A stretch of 64,000 nucleotides of DNA from an uncultured bacterium (GCA_902797965.1 CADBUY010000008.1:62001-126000); one strand, 5' to 3'. Positions 17,795 to 26,829 are shown, counted from the first letter of the stretch. Program-made: numbers and translations. Notes: a model not told the origin generated them from the letters alone.

Positions 17795-18793
17795 ATGATA
17801 GATTGTTTATCATCTCAGTGTTGGCTTAACCCGCAGATAGATTTTTTATTATTTTTGCAAAATATAAGAATATCGCATTTTGAAGCGTTTAATAAATTGT
17901 TTCTTTCTATTACAATTTTAGGTGAGCTTTGGCTTCCGACTTTAATATGTGCAATAACATACTGGTGTATTGATTTAAGAGCAGGGGTATATTTATTTTC
18001 TCTTGCAAGTTGTAATGCCATAATTACTCACTTTGCTAAAATGTTAGCCTGTGTCTATCGCCCTTGGGTTTTGAGTGATAAAATGTGTCCTGTAAGTGAA
18101 GCTGTTGCTTTTGCAAAAGGGTATTCTTTCCCAAGCGGTCATACAGCGATGAGTTCATCAGTTTTAGGTGGTATTGCATTTTTACAAAGGCATAAAATAT
18201 TTAGATGTTTGTCAATAATATTTTTAATTTTATTGGTGGGATTCTCAAGATTATGGATGGGAGTTCATACTCCGCAGGATGTCGTTTTTGGTCTTCTTAC
18301 TGGTCTAACGCTCGTTTTTGTTATGGATGCGCTCATTAATTGGGCAGAAAAAGATAAGAACAGATATTTATATTTGCTTTGTTTAATAAATGCTTTTGCT
18401 GTCTTTGCACTTGTGTTTGTATGCTATTTTAACAGTTACAGAATGGATTATGTAAACGGAAAATTACTGGTTGATCCTATCAGACAAATATATACTATGG
18501 TAGTATGTTCAGGGCTTGCACTGGGACTTATAAACGGTGCTTTTGTGTGTAGAGTTTTCTTTCCGTTTAATCCCAAAAACGGCTCTAAAAAGGTTCGTAT
18601 TTTAAGGGGATTAATAGGCGGTACTCTTTTGGTTTGTGTCATGAGAGGCATTTTACAGCCAATTTTCTTTAATATGATAGATTTTAAATTTGCCATTATT
18701 TATGCAATAATTATTGGCTTAACAATAACGCTTGTATATCCTCTCATTTTTACAAAAGTGGAAAGTTTTTTGCTAAATAGTGCCATCCAATAG
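17795..18793 (+). CDS. PAP2-family membrane phosphatase
   Basis: A 332-residue membrane protein with all three phosphatidic-acid-phosphatase motifs: K-x6-RP in KMLACVYRPW, PSGH in SFPSGHTAMSS, and SR-x5-H-x3-D in SRLWMGVHTPQD. Several membrane helices surround them. Likely substrates are phosphatidic acid or undecaprenyl diphosphate at the outer face of the inner membrane, which would recycle the carrier for cell-wall and surface glycans. The C-terminal 150 residues (five or more helices) are an extension beyond the catalytic core. RBS GAGGAGGGA precedes the start. Confidence 0.9.
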   Translation: MIDCLSSQCWLNPQIDFLLFLQNIRISHFEAFNKLFLSITILGELWLPTLICAITYWCIDLRAGVYLFSLASCNAIITHFAKMLACVYRPWVLSDKMCPVSEAVAFAKGYSFPSGHTAMSSSVLGGIAFLQRHKIFRCLSIIFLILLVGFSRLWMGVHTPQDVVFGLLTGLTLVFVMDALINWAEKDKNRYLYLLCLINAFAVFALVFVCYFNSYRMDYVNGKLLVDPIRQIYTMVVCSGLALGLINGAFVCRVFFPFNPKNGSKKVRILRGLIGGTLLVCVMRGILQPIFFNMIDFKFAIIYAIIIGLTITLVYPLIFTKVESFLLNSAIQ

Positions 18794-18820
18794 TATGATT
18801 TTTCGCGAATTTACTTTTAA

Positions 18821-18839
18821 TCGTGACAAAATTCACTTG
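18821..18839. promoter_or_regulatory. Rex-like operator upstream of trimeric hydrogenase operon
   Basis: TCGTGACAAAATTCACTTG contains GTGA-N6-TCAC, the Rex spacing. It lies about 70-90 bp before the hydC-like start and is nearly identical to the site upstream of adhE. Rex encoded in this window is the natural candidate regulator. Confidence 0.6.
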
Positions 18840-18910
18840 TTTAGAAATTTTCTCCATGATATATTAATATTGTGTTTTATTAATATATTCTGGAATGTAG
18901 GAGAAAATAA

Positions 18911-19414
18911 ATGACTGAAACAACAAAAGAGAGTATTGATTTCAAAGTCATTGATGACATTTTGAAATCATTTGAGTACAAAAAATCGTACTTGATTGCT
19001 ATGTTGCAAAAGGTTCAAGAAGTTTTCAGATACCTCCCCGAAGAAGCTATGACTTATATCGGGGAACATATTGACGGACTTTCACCTGCTACTGTTTATG
19101 GTGTTGCAACATTTTATGCACAATTTTCATTAGAGCCAAAGGGTAAATATGAAATCAAAGTTTGCGACGGTACTGCTTGCCACGTACGTGGTTCAATGCC
19201 TGTACTTAACGCAATAAGAAACAAATTAAAACTTAAAGAAGGTCAAACAACTTGTGAAAATGGTTTATTCTCATTAGAAATCGTAAGCTGCTTGGGTGCT
19301 TGCGGTCTTGCACCGGTTTGCGTTATCAATGATAAAGTTTATCCTCAAATGACCTCTGATGCTATAAGCACAATTCTTGATACACTTATGAAAGAGGAGG
19401 GGGTAAATATATAA
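18911..19414 (+). CDS. NADH-linked [FeFe] hydrogenase small subunit (HydC/HndA, NuoE-like)
   Basis: A 167-residue [2Fe-2S] subunit of the trimeric hydrogenase. It has the N-terminal helical region of NuoE and the cysteine pattern CDGTAC ... CLGAC of the thioredoxin-like ferredoxin fold. It passes electrons between the flavin subunit and the catalytic subunit. RBS GGAG precedes the start. The stop codon overlaps the ATG of the next gene (TAATG), so translation is coupled. Confidence 0.93.
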   Translation: MTETTKESIDFKVIDDILKSFEYKKSYLIAMLQKVQEVFRYLPEEAMTYIGEHIDGLSPATVYGVATFYAQFSLEPKGKYEIKVCDGTACHVRGSMPVLNAIRNKLKLKEGQTTCENGLFSLEIVSCLGACGLAPVCVINDKVYPQMTSDAISTILDTLMKEEGVNI

Positions 19415-21270
19415 TGGCTGGTTTAAATATTAACATATTGGATGAGCAGGCAAAGGCTCAAGAACATATTAAAGAACAAGGCTTAAGAGTTCTTGTTTGC
19501 GCAGGTACAGGCTGTGTTGCAAACGGTTCTTTGAAGGTTATTGAAAAATTCAGAGAGCTTGGTGCAAATGTTTCTACTCTTACTGATTATGACAAAATGA
19601 CCATTGTTCCGACAGGGTGTCACGGCTTCTGCGAGCAGGGTGTTTTGGTTATTATTCCTGAAAAACACGTTACTTACATTAAGGTTAAGGAAGCTGATGT
19701 AGAAGAAATTTTTGAAAGCCATATTAAAAATGGTCAACCTGTTGAAAGACTTTTATATAAAGATCCTAAAACCGGTGAAGCAGTGCACAGAAATGATGAT
19801 ATTAACTTCTATGCTAAACAAACTCGTACAGCTCTTAAAAACTGCGGTAAAATTAACGCTGAATCTATCGAAGAAGCTATCGCTGTAAGAGGGTATGAAG
19901 CCTTAGCAAAAGTTATTACAGAAAATAATCCGGATGGCGTTATTGATACAATTACAAAATCAGGGTTAAGAGGTCGTGGAGGCGGAGGTTTCCCAACAGG
20001 TATGAAATGGAAATTCACTGCTGCAAACAGAGGCGGTAAATCTTACGTAGTTTGTAACGGTGACGAAGGAGACCCCGGTGCATTTATGGACCGTTCAGTT
20101 ATGGAAGGTGATCCTCATAAATTATTGGAAGGTATGGCAATCGCAGGTTTTGCAATTGGTGCTGATGAAGCTTACATATACGTTCGTGCAGAATATCCGC
20201 TTGCAATCAAGCGTCTAAGAAAAGCTATTGCAGATGCTGAAGAAAAGAACTTCTTAGGTAAAAACATTATGGGAAGTGATTTCTCATTCACTATCCATAT
20301 TAAAGAGGGTGCAGGTGCATTCGTTTGCGGTGAAGAAACTGCTCTTATCGCTTCTATTGAAGGTGAAAGAGGTATGCCTCGTCCGAAACCGCCATTCCCT
20401 GCAAATAAAGGTTTGTTTGGCAGACCTACTTTGATTAACAACGTAGAAACTTTAGCTAATGTACCTTTGATTATCCTGAACGGTGCAGAATGGTTTTCTT
20501 CAATGGGTTGTGAAACTTCAAAGGGAACAAAAACATTTGCTTTAACAGGTGAAGTTAATAACACTGGTCTTATCGAAGTACCGATGGGCACAACTTTGAG
20601 ACAAATTATATTCGATATAGGCGGCGGAATCAGAGGCGGTAAGAAGTTCAAAGCAGTACAAATCGGAGGACCTTCAGGCGGATGCTTAACAGAAGAACAC
20701 CTTGATATATCAATGGATTACGATAGCTTAATCAAGGCAGGCGCTATGGTTGGTTCAGGCGGTCTTGTTGTTATGGCTGAAGATACATGTATGGTTGAAG
20801 TTGCAAGATTCTTTATGAACTTTACAAAGAACGAATCTTGCGGTAAGTGCGTTCCATGTAGAGAAGGTACTAAAAACTTGCTGAAAATCTTAGAAAAGAT
20901 TGTTGCAGGTAAAGGTGAGATGGAAGACCTGGATAGACTTGAACAACTTGCTTTAACTGTTAAAGACGGTTCACTTTGCGGGTTAGGTAAAACAGCTCCA
21001 AACCCTGTTCTTTCAACTTTGAAATACTTTAAGGATGAATACATTGCTCACATTCGTGATCACAAATGTCCTGCAGGTGTCTGTACCGCAATGAAGAAAA
21101 TTTCTATTGACCCTGAAAAATGTAAAGGTTGTACAAAGTGTGCAAGAACTTGCCCTGTTGGTGCAATCGAGGGAACTGTTAAAAATCCTCACAAGATTGA
21201 TCAATCTAAATGTATCAAGTGCGAGGCTTGTTTGAACGCTTGTCCATTTAAGGCAATAAGTAAGGAATAG
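19414..21270 (+). CDS. NADH-linked [FeFe] hydrogenase flavin subunit (HydB/HndC, NuoF-like)
   Basis: A 618-residue diaphorase subunit. It starts with a thioredoxin-like [2Fe-2S] domain (CAGTGC near 29-34). The NuoF core has the glycine-rich FMN/NADH loop (RGRGGGGFPTGMKW). A [4Fe-4S] site ESCGKCVPCREGTKNL follows, and the C-terminus carries two ferredoxin clusters (CKGCTKCARTCP and CIKCEACLNACP). This layout is that of the bifurcating HydB and of NADP-reducing HndC. It oxidises or reduces NAD(P)H in the cytosol, coupled to ferredoxin and H2. Confidence 0.95.
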   Translation: MAGLNINILDEQAKAQEHIKEQGLRVLVCAGTGCVANGSLKVIEKFRELGANVSTLTDYDKMTIVPTGCHGFCEQGVLVIIPEKHVTYIKVKEADVEEIFESHIKNGQPVERLLYKDPKTGEAVHRNDDINFYAKQTRTALKNCGKINAESIEEAIAVRGYEALAKVITENNPDGVIDTITKSGLRGRGGGGFPTGMKWKFTAANRGGKSYVVCNGDEGDPGAFMDRSVMEGDPHKLLEGMAIAGFAIGADEAYIYVRAEYPLAIKRLRKAIADAEEKNFLGKNIMGSDFSFTIHIKEGAGAFVCGEETALIASIEGERGMPRPKPPFPANKGLFGRPTLINNVETLANVPLIILNGAEWFSSMGCETSKGTKTFALTGEVNNTGLIEVPMGTTLRQIIFDIGGGIRGGKKFKAVQIGGPSGGCLTEEHLDISMDYDSLIKAGAMVGSGGLVVMAEDTCMVEVARFFMNFTKNESCGKCVPCREGTKNLLKILEKIVAGKGEMEDLDRLEQLALTVKDGSLCGLGKTAPNPVLSTLKYFKDEYIAHIRDHKCPAGVCTAMKKISIDPEKCKGCTKCARTCPVGAIEGTVKNPHKIDQSKCIKCEACLNACPFKAISKE

Positions 21271-21282
21271 GGGGAAATAGAA

Positions 21283-23061
21283 ATGACAGACGATAAAAAA
21301 ACATTAATTATAGAGGGAAAAGAAGTCGAATTTTCTAATGAACCTAACCTTTTAGAAGTAATTAGAAAAGCAGGCATGAATGTTCCGACATTATGTTACA
21401 GACCTGACTTAACATCTTTTGGTGCTTGCAGAATGTGCGTTGTAGAAGTTGAGTATCCAAATGGAAGAAAAATGATTAACTCATCTTGTACAATGCCACC
21501 GGAAGCAGGTATCAAAGTTCATTTGAACACACAAAAAGTTAGAAATATCAGAAAAATGGTGCTTGAACTTCTTCTTGCAAACCACGACAGAGAATGTACG
21601 ACTTGTGAAAAATCAGGTGCATGCGAACTTCAAAAATACGCTGAAGAGTACGGTATCAGACACGTAAAACAATACGCTCAGCGTGATGTTATGGTAAAAA
21701 AAGATGCAAGTTCTTGTGCATTAATTCGTGATAATAATAAATGTATTCTCTGCGGAGCTTGCGTTAGAGCTTGTGACGAGCACCAAGGATTGCAAGTATT
21801 AGGTTTTGCAAACAGAGGAAGTAAAACTGTAGTAGAACCTATGGCAGGCAGAGATTTAGGAAGCAGCGAATGTATTAACTGCGGTCAATGCGCAGCTGTT
21901 TGTCCTACTGGTGCAATAACTATCAACGATACACAACTTGATGAAGTTTGGAAAGCAATTAACAACCCTGAAAAGAAAGTTGTTGTTCAATTTGCACCAT
22001 CCGTTCGTGTCGCAATCGGTGAAATGTTCGGACTTGATGCAGGTGTTAATTCTACTAAGAAAATTAATGCAGCTCTTAGAAGAATAGGTTTTGACCTTGT
22101 ATTTGATACAAACTTCTCTGCTGACTTAACTATTATGGAAGAAGCTCACGAGTTTATCGACAGACTTCAAAACGGAGGTAAATTACCTTTATTTACTTCA
22201 TGTTGTCCTGGGTGGGTTCGTTTCTTAGAAATTCAGCATCCTGATATGCTTGACCACTTATCAAGTTGTAAATCACCTCAAGGTATGATGGGCGCAATAA
22301 TCAGAGAATATGTTCCTCAAAACCACGAAGGATTTACTTCCGATAATTTGGTAAGCGTATCAATAATGCCTTGTACAGCTAAGAAGTATGAAGCTAAGAG
22401 AGAACAGTTCAAGATGGCAGACGGCAGACAAGAAATTGACTACGTTCTGACAACTCAGGAACTTGGCAGAATGATTAAAGAAGCCGGTATTGACTTTGCT
22501 GCTCTTGAAGGCGAAGAACCTGACTCACCATTCGGCAAATACTCAGGTGCAGGAACAATCTTTGGTGTTTCAGGCGGTGTTGCTGAAGCTGCCGCAAGAA
22601 CTGCTTATGAAGTTGTTACAGGCGAAACTCTTCAAAATGTCGTTATTGATGACATGAGAGGAACTAAGAGAGTTAAAACTGTTGAACTTGACCTTAAGGG
22701 AACTAAGATTAAGGTTAAAATCGTTAACACTCTTAGAGAAGCTGAAAAATGCATGAGAGAAATCAAAGAGGGTAAAGCTGATTATCAACTTCTTGAAGTT
22801 ATGGCTTGCCCTGGAGGTTGTATCAACGGTGGTGGTCAGCCGCAAAGCTGTAACGACTCTAATATTAAGGAACTTCGTGCACAAGGTCTTTATACAGATG
22901 ATGCAACAGGTGAATGGAGAAAATCTCACGAAAACCCTGAAATCAAAGACTTGTACAACAATTACCTTGAAAAACCAAACTCTCATAAAGCACACGAACT
23001 CTTGCATACAACTTATGTAAACAAGAGAACAAACTGCTATATCTCAGTAGGAGAGGGGTAA
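21283..23061 (+). CDS. NADH-linked [FeFe] hydrogenase catalytic subunit (HydA/HndD)
   Basis: The 592-residue H2-evolving subunit. An N-terminal plant-type [2Fe-2S] domain uses C38, C49, C52 and C69. A His/Cys [4Fe-4S] site follows around H101 to C114, then two ferredoxin clusters (154-164 and 197-207). The H-cluster motifs are complete: TSCCPGW (305-311), IMPCTAKKYE (361-370) and EVMACPGGCINGGGQP (505-520). This is the group A3-type layout, lacking the extra C-terminal [2Fe-2S] domain found in some longer HydA proteins. It probably bifurcates electrons from NADH and ferredoxin to make H2, relieving the redox load of fermentation. Confidence 0.96.
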   Translation: MTDDKKTLIIEGKEVEFSNEPNLLEVIRKAGMNVPTLCYRPDLTSFGACRMCVVEVEYPNGRKMINSSCTMPPEAGIKVHLNTQKVRNIRKMVLELLLANHDRECTTCEKSGACELQKYAEEYGIRHVKQYAQRDVMVKKDASSCALIRDNNKCILCGACVRACDEHQGLQVLGFANRGSKTVVEPMAGRDLGSSECINCGQCAAVCPTGAITINDTQLDEVWKAINNPEKKVVVQFAPSVRVAIGEMFGLDAGVNSTKKINAALRRIGFDLVFDTNFSADLTIMEEAHEFIDRLQNGGKLPLFTSCCPGWVRFLEIQHPDMLDHLSSCKSPQGMMGAIIREYVPQNHEGFTSDNLVSVSIMPCTAKKYEAKREQFKMADGRQEIDYVLTTQELGRMIKEAGIDFAALEGEEPDSPFGKYSGAGTIFGVSGGVAEAAARTAYEVVTGETLQNVVIDDMRGTKRVKTVELDLKGTKIKVKIVNTLREAEKCMREIKEGKADYQLLEVMACPGGCINGGGQPQSCNDSNIKELRAQGLYTDDATGEWRKSHENPEIKDLYNNYLEKPNSHKAHELLHTTYVNKRTNCYISVGEG

Positions 23062-23082
23062 ATAGAGGTAAATAATAAAAAC

Positions 23083-23119
23083 AAAACAGAAGCGGTGTAA
23101 TTTTCATCGCTTCTGTTTT
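23083..23119 (+). terminator. Terminator of hydrogenase operon
   Basis: AAAACAGAAGCG and CGCTTCTGTTTT form a 12-bp stem with a 13-nt loop, about 20 bp after the hydA stop, and run into TTTTATTATT. Confidence 0.85.
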
Positions 23120-23135
23120 ATTATTGCAAATGTAA

Positions 23136-23152
23136 GTCAGGCATTGCCTGAC
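23136..23152. repeat. REP-like palindrome, left copy
   Basis: GTCAGGCATTGCCTGAC is a perfect 8-bp inverted repeat around one base. A copy in the opposite orientation lies at 23385-23406 and a third at 52006-52027. The pair brackets the small gene at 23169-23345. Confidence 0.75.
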
Positions 23153-23168
23153 AAAACTTTTATTATTG

Positions 23169-23345
23169 TTAGCTGAATATATTATCTGTTTCTACTCTAA
23201 TATTGTATGCAAATTCTTTTACCAGACTTTCTAATATTAGTTCTTCTATAATATTTAACTTTGCACTTGATAAACATTTTAACAAACATTTTAGCCGATT
23301 ACATAATACATTTACTTGTTCAGCACATTCTTCATCAATATTCAT
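23169..23345 (-). CDS. Small 58-residue cysteine-rich protein next to XRE regulator
   Basis: A short open frame with a near-perfect ribosome site (AGGAGGT, 7 bp before ATG). Translation gives MNIDEECAEQVNVLCNRLKC for the first 20 residues, then a mostly helical, acidic/hydrophobic chain ending NIFS. It has four cysteines (C7, C15, C20, C24). I do not recognise a family. It is divergent from the XRE regulator at 23511, with palindromes in between, and it lies inside a pair of inverted REP-like repeats. An antitoxin, toxin or regulator cofactor role is possible from context only. Confidence 0.6.
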   Translation of the reverse strand: MNIDEECAEQVNVLCNRLKCLLKCLSSAKLNIIEELILESLVKEFAYNIRVETDNIFS

Positions 23346-23384
23346 GCAAATACCTCCTGCTTTTTTTTATACGGAAATTTTATT

Positions 23385-23406
23385 GTCAGGCAATGCCTGA
23401 CCTACA
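23385..23406. repeat. REP-like palindrome, right copy
   Basis: GTCAGGCAATGCCTGAC followed by CTACA, inverted relative to the copy at 23136. The CCTACA tail recurs at other palindromes in the window. Confidence 0.75.
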
Positions 23407-23435
23407 ATAAAAATATTCCATATTATATATTGTTA

Positions 23436-23506
23436 GATACATATATGTATCAATATCTTTATTATATTAGATTGAATATATGTTGTCAATAGTCTAATAT
23501 ATTAGA
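23436..23506. promoter_or_regulatory. Operator region of the XRE module
   Basis: Two perfect palindromes, GATACATATATGTATC (23436-23451) and TCTAATATATTAGA (23493-23506), lie in the divergent gap between the 58-residue gene and the XRE gene. The second ends 4 bp before the regulator's ATG. They are natural autoregulatory sites for the encoded HTH protein. Confidence 0.6.
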
Positions 23507-23510
23507 TAAG

Positions 23511-23747
23511 ATGACAAATAAAATTGACCGAATAAGTAAAAAAATTGGATTAAAAATTAAATTATTGAGAAATAAAATTAGTATTTCTCAAGAGGAACTT
23601 GGTTTTAGAGCGGGAGTAAGCAAACAACAAATCGGCTTAATTGAACGAGGCGAGAGTTCACCTACGATTGATACTTTGGATCAAATTGCACACGCTTTGG
23701 AGATTAATCTTGTTGACTTGGTAGATGTTTCAAAAATTGACTTATAG
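23511..23747 (+). CDS. XRE-family HTH transcriptional regulator
   Basis: A 78-residue single-domain regulator. The helix-turn-helix runs from about residue 14 to 68 (IGLKIKLLRNKISISQEELG, then AGVSKQQIGLIERGESSPTI), a classic Cro/C1 fold. No sensor domain is present. Palindromic sites directly upstream suggest autoregulation and control of the divergent small gene. Confidence 0.9.
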   Translation: MTNKIDRISKKIGLKIKLLRNKISISQEELGFRAGVSKQQIGLIERGESSPTIDTLDQIAHALEINLVDLVDVSKIDL

Positions 23748-23759
23748 TCTAAATATTTA

Positions 23760-24602
23760 TTATTCAACAATATATGGCTTATGAGAAAAGTAGTTGCAGA
23801 AATTTTCTTTGTAGTCTTTTAAATTTGTGCAATAAGCTTCCAAGTCCAGTGATACACCTCTTTTTAGTGGTGATGCTTTAATTCCGAAAGCTTTATATAT
23901 AGTACGGATAAACGTGTTTGAAATTGCATCACTTCCTCTCTCCCAAGGCGTTGCGTGAGCAAGTATCCATCTCATTTCTGCTATTATACTGTTAATCTCA
24001 TTTAAGTCTTCTGTTGTAATATCTTTTCCGACAAATTTTTCATTAAGTTGATTGTATAAATCGTTTACCATATCAAGTGCATGGTTAACATATTTACCAT
24101 CTGCATGATTCAGATATTTACCAAAGTCGCTTGAATGATGCGGTCTTGTTAACATAAATTTTTTATACGGATTTTTTAACGGATAACTGACGACATGGTC
24201 AAATCGGTCATTATATAGCTTATATCTGGATTTTCTTTTATCATAACGTGTAATCAAATCATTTGATTCCCAATCTGAACCAAATTGCCAGTTTGTTCGT
24301 TTCGCTCTTAATATGCCTGAGTGGTTTCTTTTATCTAAATCATTAGGGATTTGGTTCGCTTTTTGAACGCCGATAGTAATATACCTGAGTACTGATTCAA
24401 AGTCCAGTTTTGTTCTTATAAATTTAACTGCAACATCAGCAGTTTCAATAATTTTTTTTGCCCAATCGGAATTTGTGCCGTATCCTTTAATACGAACAAA
24501 AAAATCATCATTATTAAACCGCAGCTTTCGCGATTCAAGATTGACTCCAAACGAGGGCTGATTGTATTTATAATTGTAATTAAAAACCGGAGTTATACGC
24601 AT
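23760..24602 (-). CDS. Unknown protein with N-terminal SFG tag, effector-like
   Basis: A 280-residue protein I cannot assign. SFGVN stands at residues 17-21 after an Asn/Tyr-rich leader, matching the tag seen in five other proteins of the window. The body is rich in Asn, Lys, Tyr and His with no membrane helix or Sec signal. The segment AHATPWERGSDAIS (about 215-228) looks like a conserved active-site or binding motif; from memory, similar H-x-x-P-x-x-R-G-S strings occur in putative secreted effectors, but this is unverified. It is convergent with the XRE regulator gene, 12 bp apart. Confidence 0.65.
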   Translation of the reverse strand: MRITPVFNYNYKYNQPSFGVNLESRKLRFNNDDFFVRIKGYGTNSDWAKKIIETADVAVKFIRTKLDFESVLRYITIGVQKANQIPNDLDKRNHSGILRAKRTNWQFGSDWESNDLITRYDKRKSRYKLYNDRFDHVVSYPLKNPYKKFMLTRPHHSSDFGKYLNHADGKYVNHALDMVNDLYNQLNEKFVGKDITTEDLNEINSIIAEMRWILAHATPWERGSDAISNTFIRTIYKAFGIKASPLKRGVSLDLEAYCTNLKDYKENFCNYFSHKPYIVE

Positions 24603-24656
24603 ACTTTTGTATAAAGTATGCTAAAAATAAAAATTGCTACGGGCAATAAAGATTTT

Positions 24657-25886
24657 TTATTTCATATCCAATTCGTTTCGTTTTACTGTTTTTTGCTCTC
24701 CGCTATCAAGGTTTTTAACAGTAATTTCATTATTTGCGATTTCATCTTCACCTAAAATTAGTGCATATTTTGCAATTTTAGATGCTTTTTCAAGTTGCTT
24801 AACAAATTTTTTGTTAGTTAAATCAAATTCGCAGGTGATATCTTTTGAACGTAATTCTTCAGTTAGTTTGATAGCTTCAATCGTATTATTAGAAACAACA
24901 TAAGCTGTCAGTTTTTCATCCTGTTTTTCACCCAGTAAAGAAGCAAGTCTTTCCATACCCATTGCAAATCCGATAGCAGGAACATCTTCTCCCCCAAGAT
25001 TTTTAACTAAAGAGTCGTATCTACCGCCACCGCAAACCGCATTTTGTGAACCAAGATTGTTTGATTTTATTTCAAAAACAGTTCTGTTATAGTAATCCAA
25101 ACCTCTTACCAGAAGTTTATTTCTTTCGTATTTAATACCCAGAGTATCCAGATAGCCTTTTAGTTCTTCAAAATGGTCAGAGCATTCCTGACAGATAAAA
25201 TCACCTTGAATAACTGCCTGAATTTCAGGTTTTGCATATATTTCCTGACACTCAGGGGATTTACAATCCAAAAGTCTCAAAGGGTTTTTGTCAAATCTTG
25301 TTTGGCAATCTTCGCATAATTGCGGTAAATATGGTCTGATTACGTCTTTTAATCTTGTTTTAAATTCTTCTCTGCATTTTGGGCACCCTAGAGAATTTAG
25401 CTCAACAGTTAAATCGTTTAATCCCAATTCTTTTAGATAATTAACAGCCATTAAAATAACTTCAGCGTCAGCAGTTGCCTGTTTGATGCCGAAAACTTCA
25501 ACACCTACCTGATGGAATTGTCTTTGTCTGCCGGCTTGAGGACGCTCGTATCTGAACATAGGTCCTTTGTACCATAGTTTAACAGGAGCAGAGAGTCTGT
25601 GCATACCGTTTTCAATAAAAGCACGAACAACGCCTGCAGTATTTTCAGGACGAAGCGTTAAGGAACGGTCACTTTTTTCAAATGTATACATTTCTTTGTT
25701 GACGATATCTGTAGTATCACCAACTCCTCTTGCAAACAATTCTGTTGCTTCAAAAATAGGCGTTCTTATTTCTTTTGCACCATATTTTGTGAATATTTTT
25801 TTTGCTTTTTCTTCCATAAAATGCCAAATCGGCATTTCCGGAGGTAATATATCTTTTGTTCCCTTTTGTACTTTTATTATTGCCAT
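24657..25886 (-). CDS. hisS: Histidine-tRNA ligase
   Basis: A class II aminoacyl-tRNA synthetase of 409 residues, the usual length. It has motif 1 (around KGTKDILPPE), motif 2 with YERPQAGRQRQFHQVGVE, the HisRS-specific LVRGLDYYNRTVFE and motif 3 GFAMGMERL. A short C-terminal anticodon-binding domain ends the protein. Cytosolic, essential. It is divergent from dapF. Confidence 0.97.
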   Translation of the reverse strand: MAIIKVQKGTKDILPPEMPIWHFMEEKAKKIFTKYGAKEIRTPIFEATELFARGVGDTTDIVNKEMYTFEKSDRSLTLRPENTAGVVRAFIENGMHRLSAPVKLWYKGPMFRYERPQAGRQRQFHQVGVEVFGIKQATADAEVILMAVNYLKELGLNDLTVELNSLGCPKCREEFKTRLKDVIRPYLPQLCEDCQTRFDKNPLRLLDCKSPECQEIYAKPEIQAVIQGDFICQECSDHFEELKGYLDTLGIKYERNKLLVRGLDYYNRTVFEIKSNNLGSQNAVCGGGRYDSLVKNLGGEDVPAIGFAMGMERLASLLGEKQDEKLTAYVVSNNTIEAIKLTEELRSKDITCEFDLTNKKFVKQLEKASKIAKYALILGEDEIANNEITVKNLDSGEQKTVKRNELDMK

Positions 25887-25963
25887 GTTTTTCTTTCCTT
25901 TATATAATTAATCATAGCATAGGGGTAAATATAAATAAAGAAAGGAAAAAATTTGGTAGTAGT

Positions 25964-26824
25964 ATGGGCATAAAGGTTACCAAAATGCAAGGTTGCGGAA
26001 ATGATTTTGTAATCTTGGATTATGAAGAATACAAAAAAGGCGCAAGTGAAAACAGATGGGAGGATATGTCTCAGGCTGCCAAAATACTCTGCGACAGAAA
26101 TTTTGGTATAGGTGCAGATGGCTTTATCGTGCCGAATATAAATACAGAAGAAGCTGACATTGGTTGGTTTTTCTACAATTCAGACGGTACAACCGCTCAA
26201 ATGTGCGGGAATGGCATCAGATGCTTTGCCAAATATGCTTACGATAAAAAAATGGTTGATAAAAAGGAATTTAGCGTAAAAACTCTTGCCGGAATTATTC
26301 GTCCAAAACTTCTTGAAGATGGCAGAGTTCGTGTAAATATGTCAAAGCCAATTCTTGACTCTGAAAAAATACCTTTTGTGCCTGTAAATAATGTAAAATA
26401 CAAGATGTCTATAAACGGTAAAATATTCGAAGGTACGGCTGTTTCAATGGGTAATCCTCATTTTGTAATTTTTGTAGAAGACGAAGAAGATACCTTAATG
26501 CTTGCTCAAATGTATGGTCCGTTTATTGAAAAAAGTGCCGAATTTCCGGAAAAAACAAATGTAGAATTTGCAAAAATAATATCTGAAGAAAAGATTGAAT
26601 TAAGAGTTTGGGAACGCGGTTGCGGCATCACTCTTGCTTGTGGAACCGGCGCATGTGCAACAACTGTAGCTGCTGTTTTAAACGGTTTAGTTGAACATTC
26701 GGTAGAGGTTAAATTATTGGGAGGTTCAGTTCATATAGATTGGCCGGGTAATAAATATGATCCTGAACATGATGTTTATATGACAGGTCCTGCGGAGTAT
26801 GTTTACACTGCGGAATTATTGTAG
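25964..26824 (+). CDS. dapF: Diaminopimelate epimerase
   Basis: Converts LL- to meso-diaminopimelate for lysine and peptidoglycan. The start at the ATG of MGIKVTKMQGCGNDF gives 286 residues; a longer frame upstream has no homology and runs into the hisS promoter region. The two catalytic cysteines are C81 (AQMCGNGIRCF) and C226 (TLACGTGAC). GNPHFVIF is the conserved central motif. A DAP-type peptidoglycan fits a Gram-negative wall. Confidence 0.95.
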   Translation: MGIKVTKMQGCGNDFVILDYEEYKKGASENRWEDMSQAAKILCDRNFGIGADGFIVPNINTEEADIGWFFYNSDGTTAQMCGNGIRCFAKYAYDKKMVDKKEFSVKTLAGIIRPKLLEDGRVRVNMSKPILDSEKIPFVPVNNVKYKMSINGKIFEGTAVSMGNPHFVIFVEDEEDTLMLAQMYGPFIEKSAEFPEKTNVEFAKIISEEKIELRVWERGCGITLACGTGACATTVAAVLNGLVEHSVEVKLLGGSVHIDWPGNKYDPEHDVYMTGPAEYVYTAELL

Positions 26825-26829
26825 CCAAA

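Noticed and set aside
25856..25963. 36-codon N-terminal extension of dapF
   Set aside because: Hydrophobic, unlike any DapF, overlaps the hisS 5-prime end, and the normal DapF start follows it.
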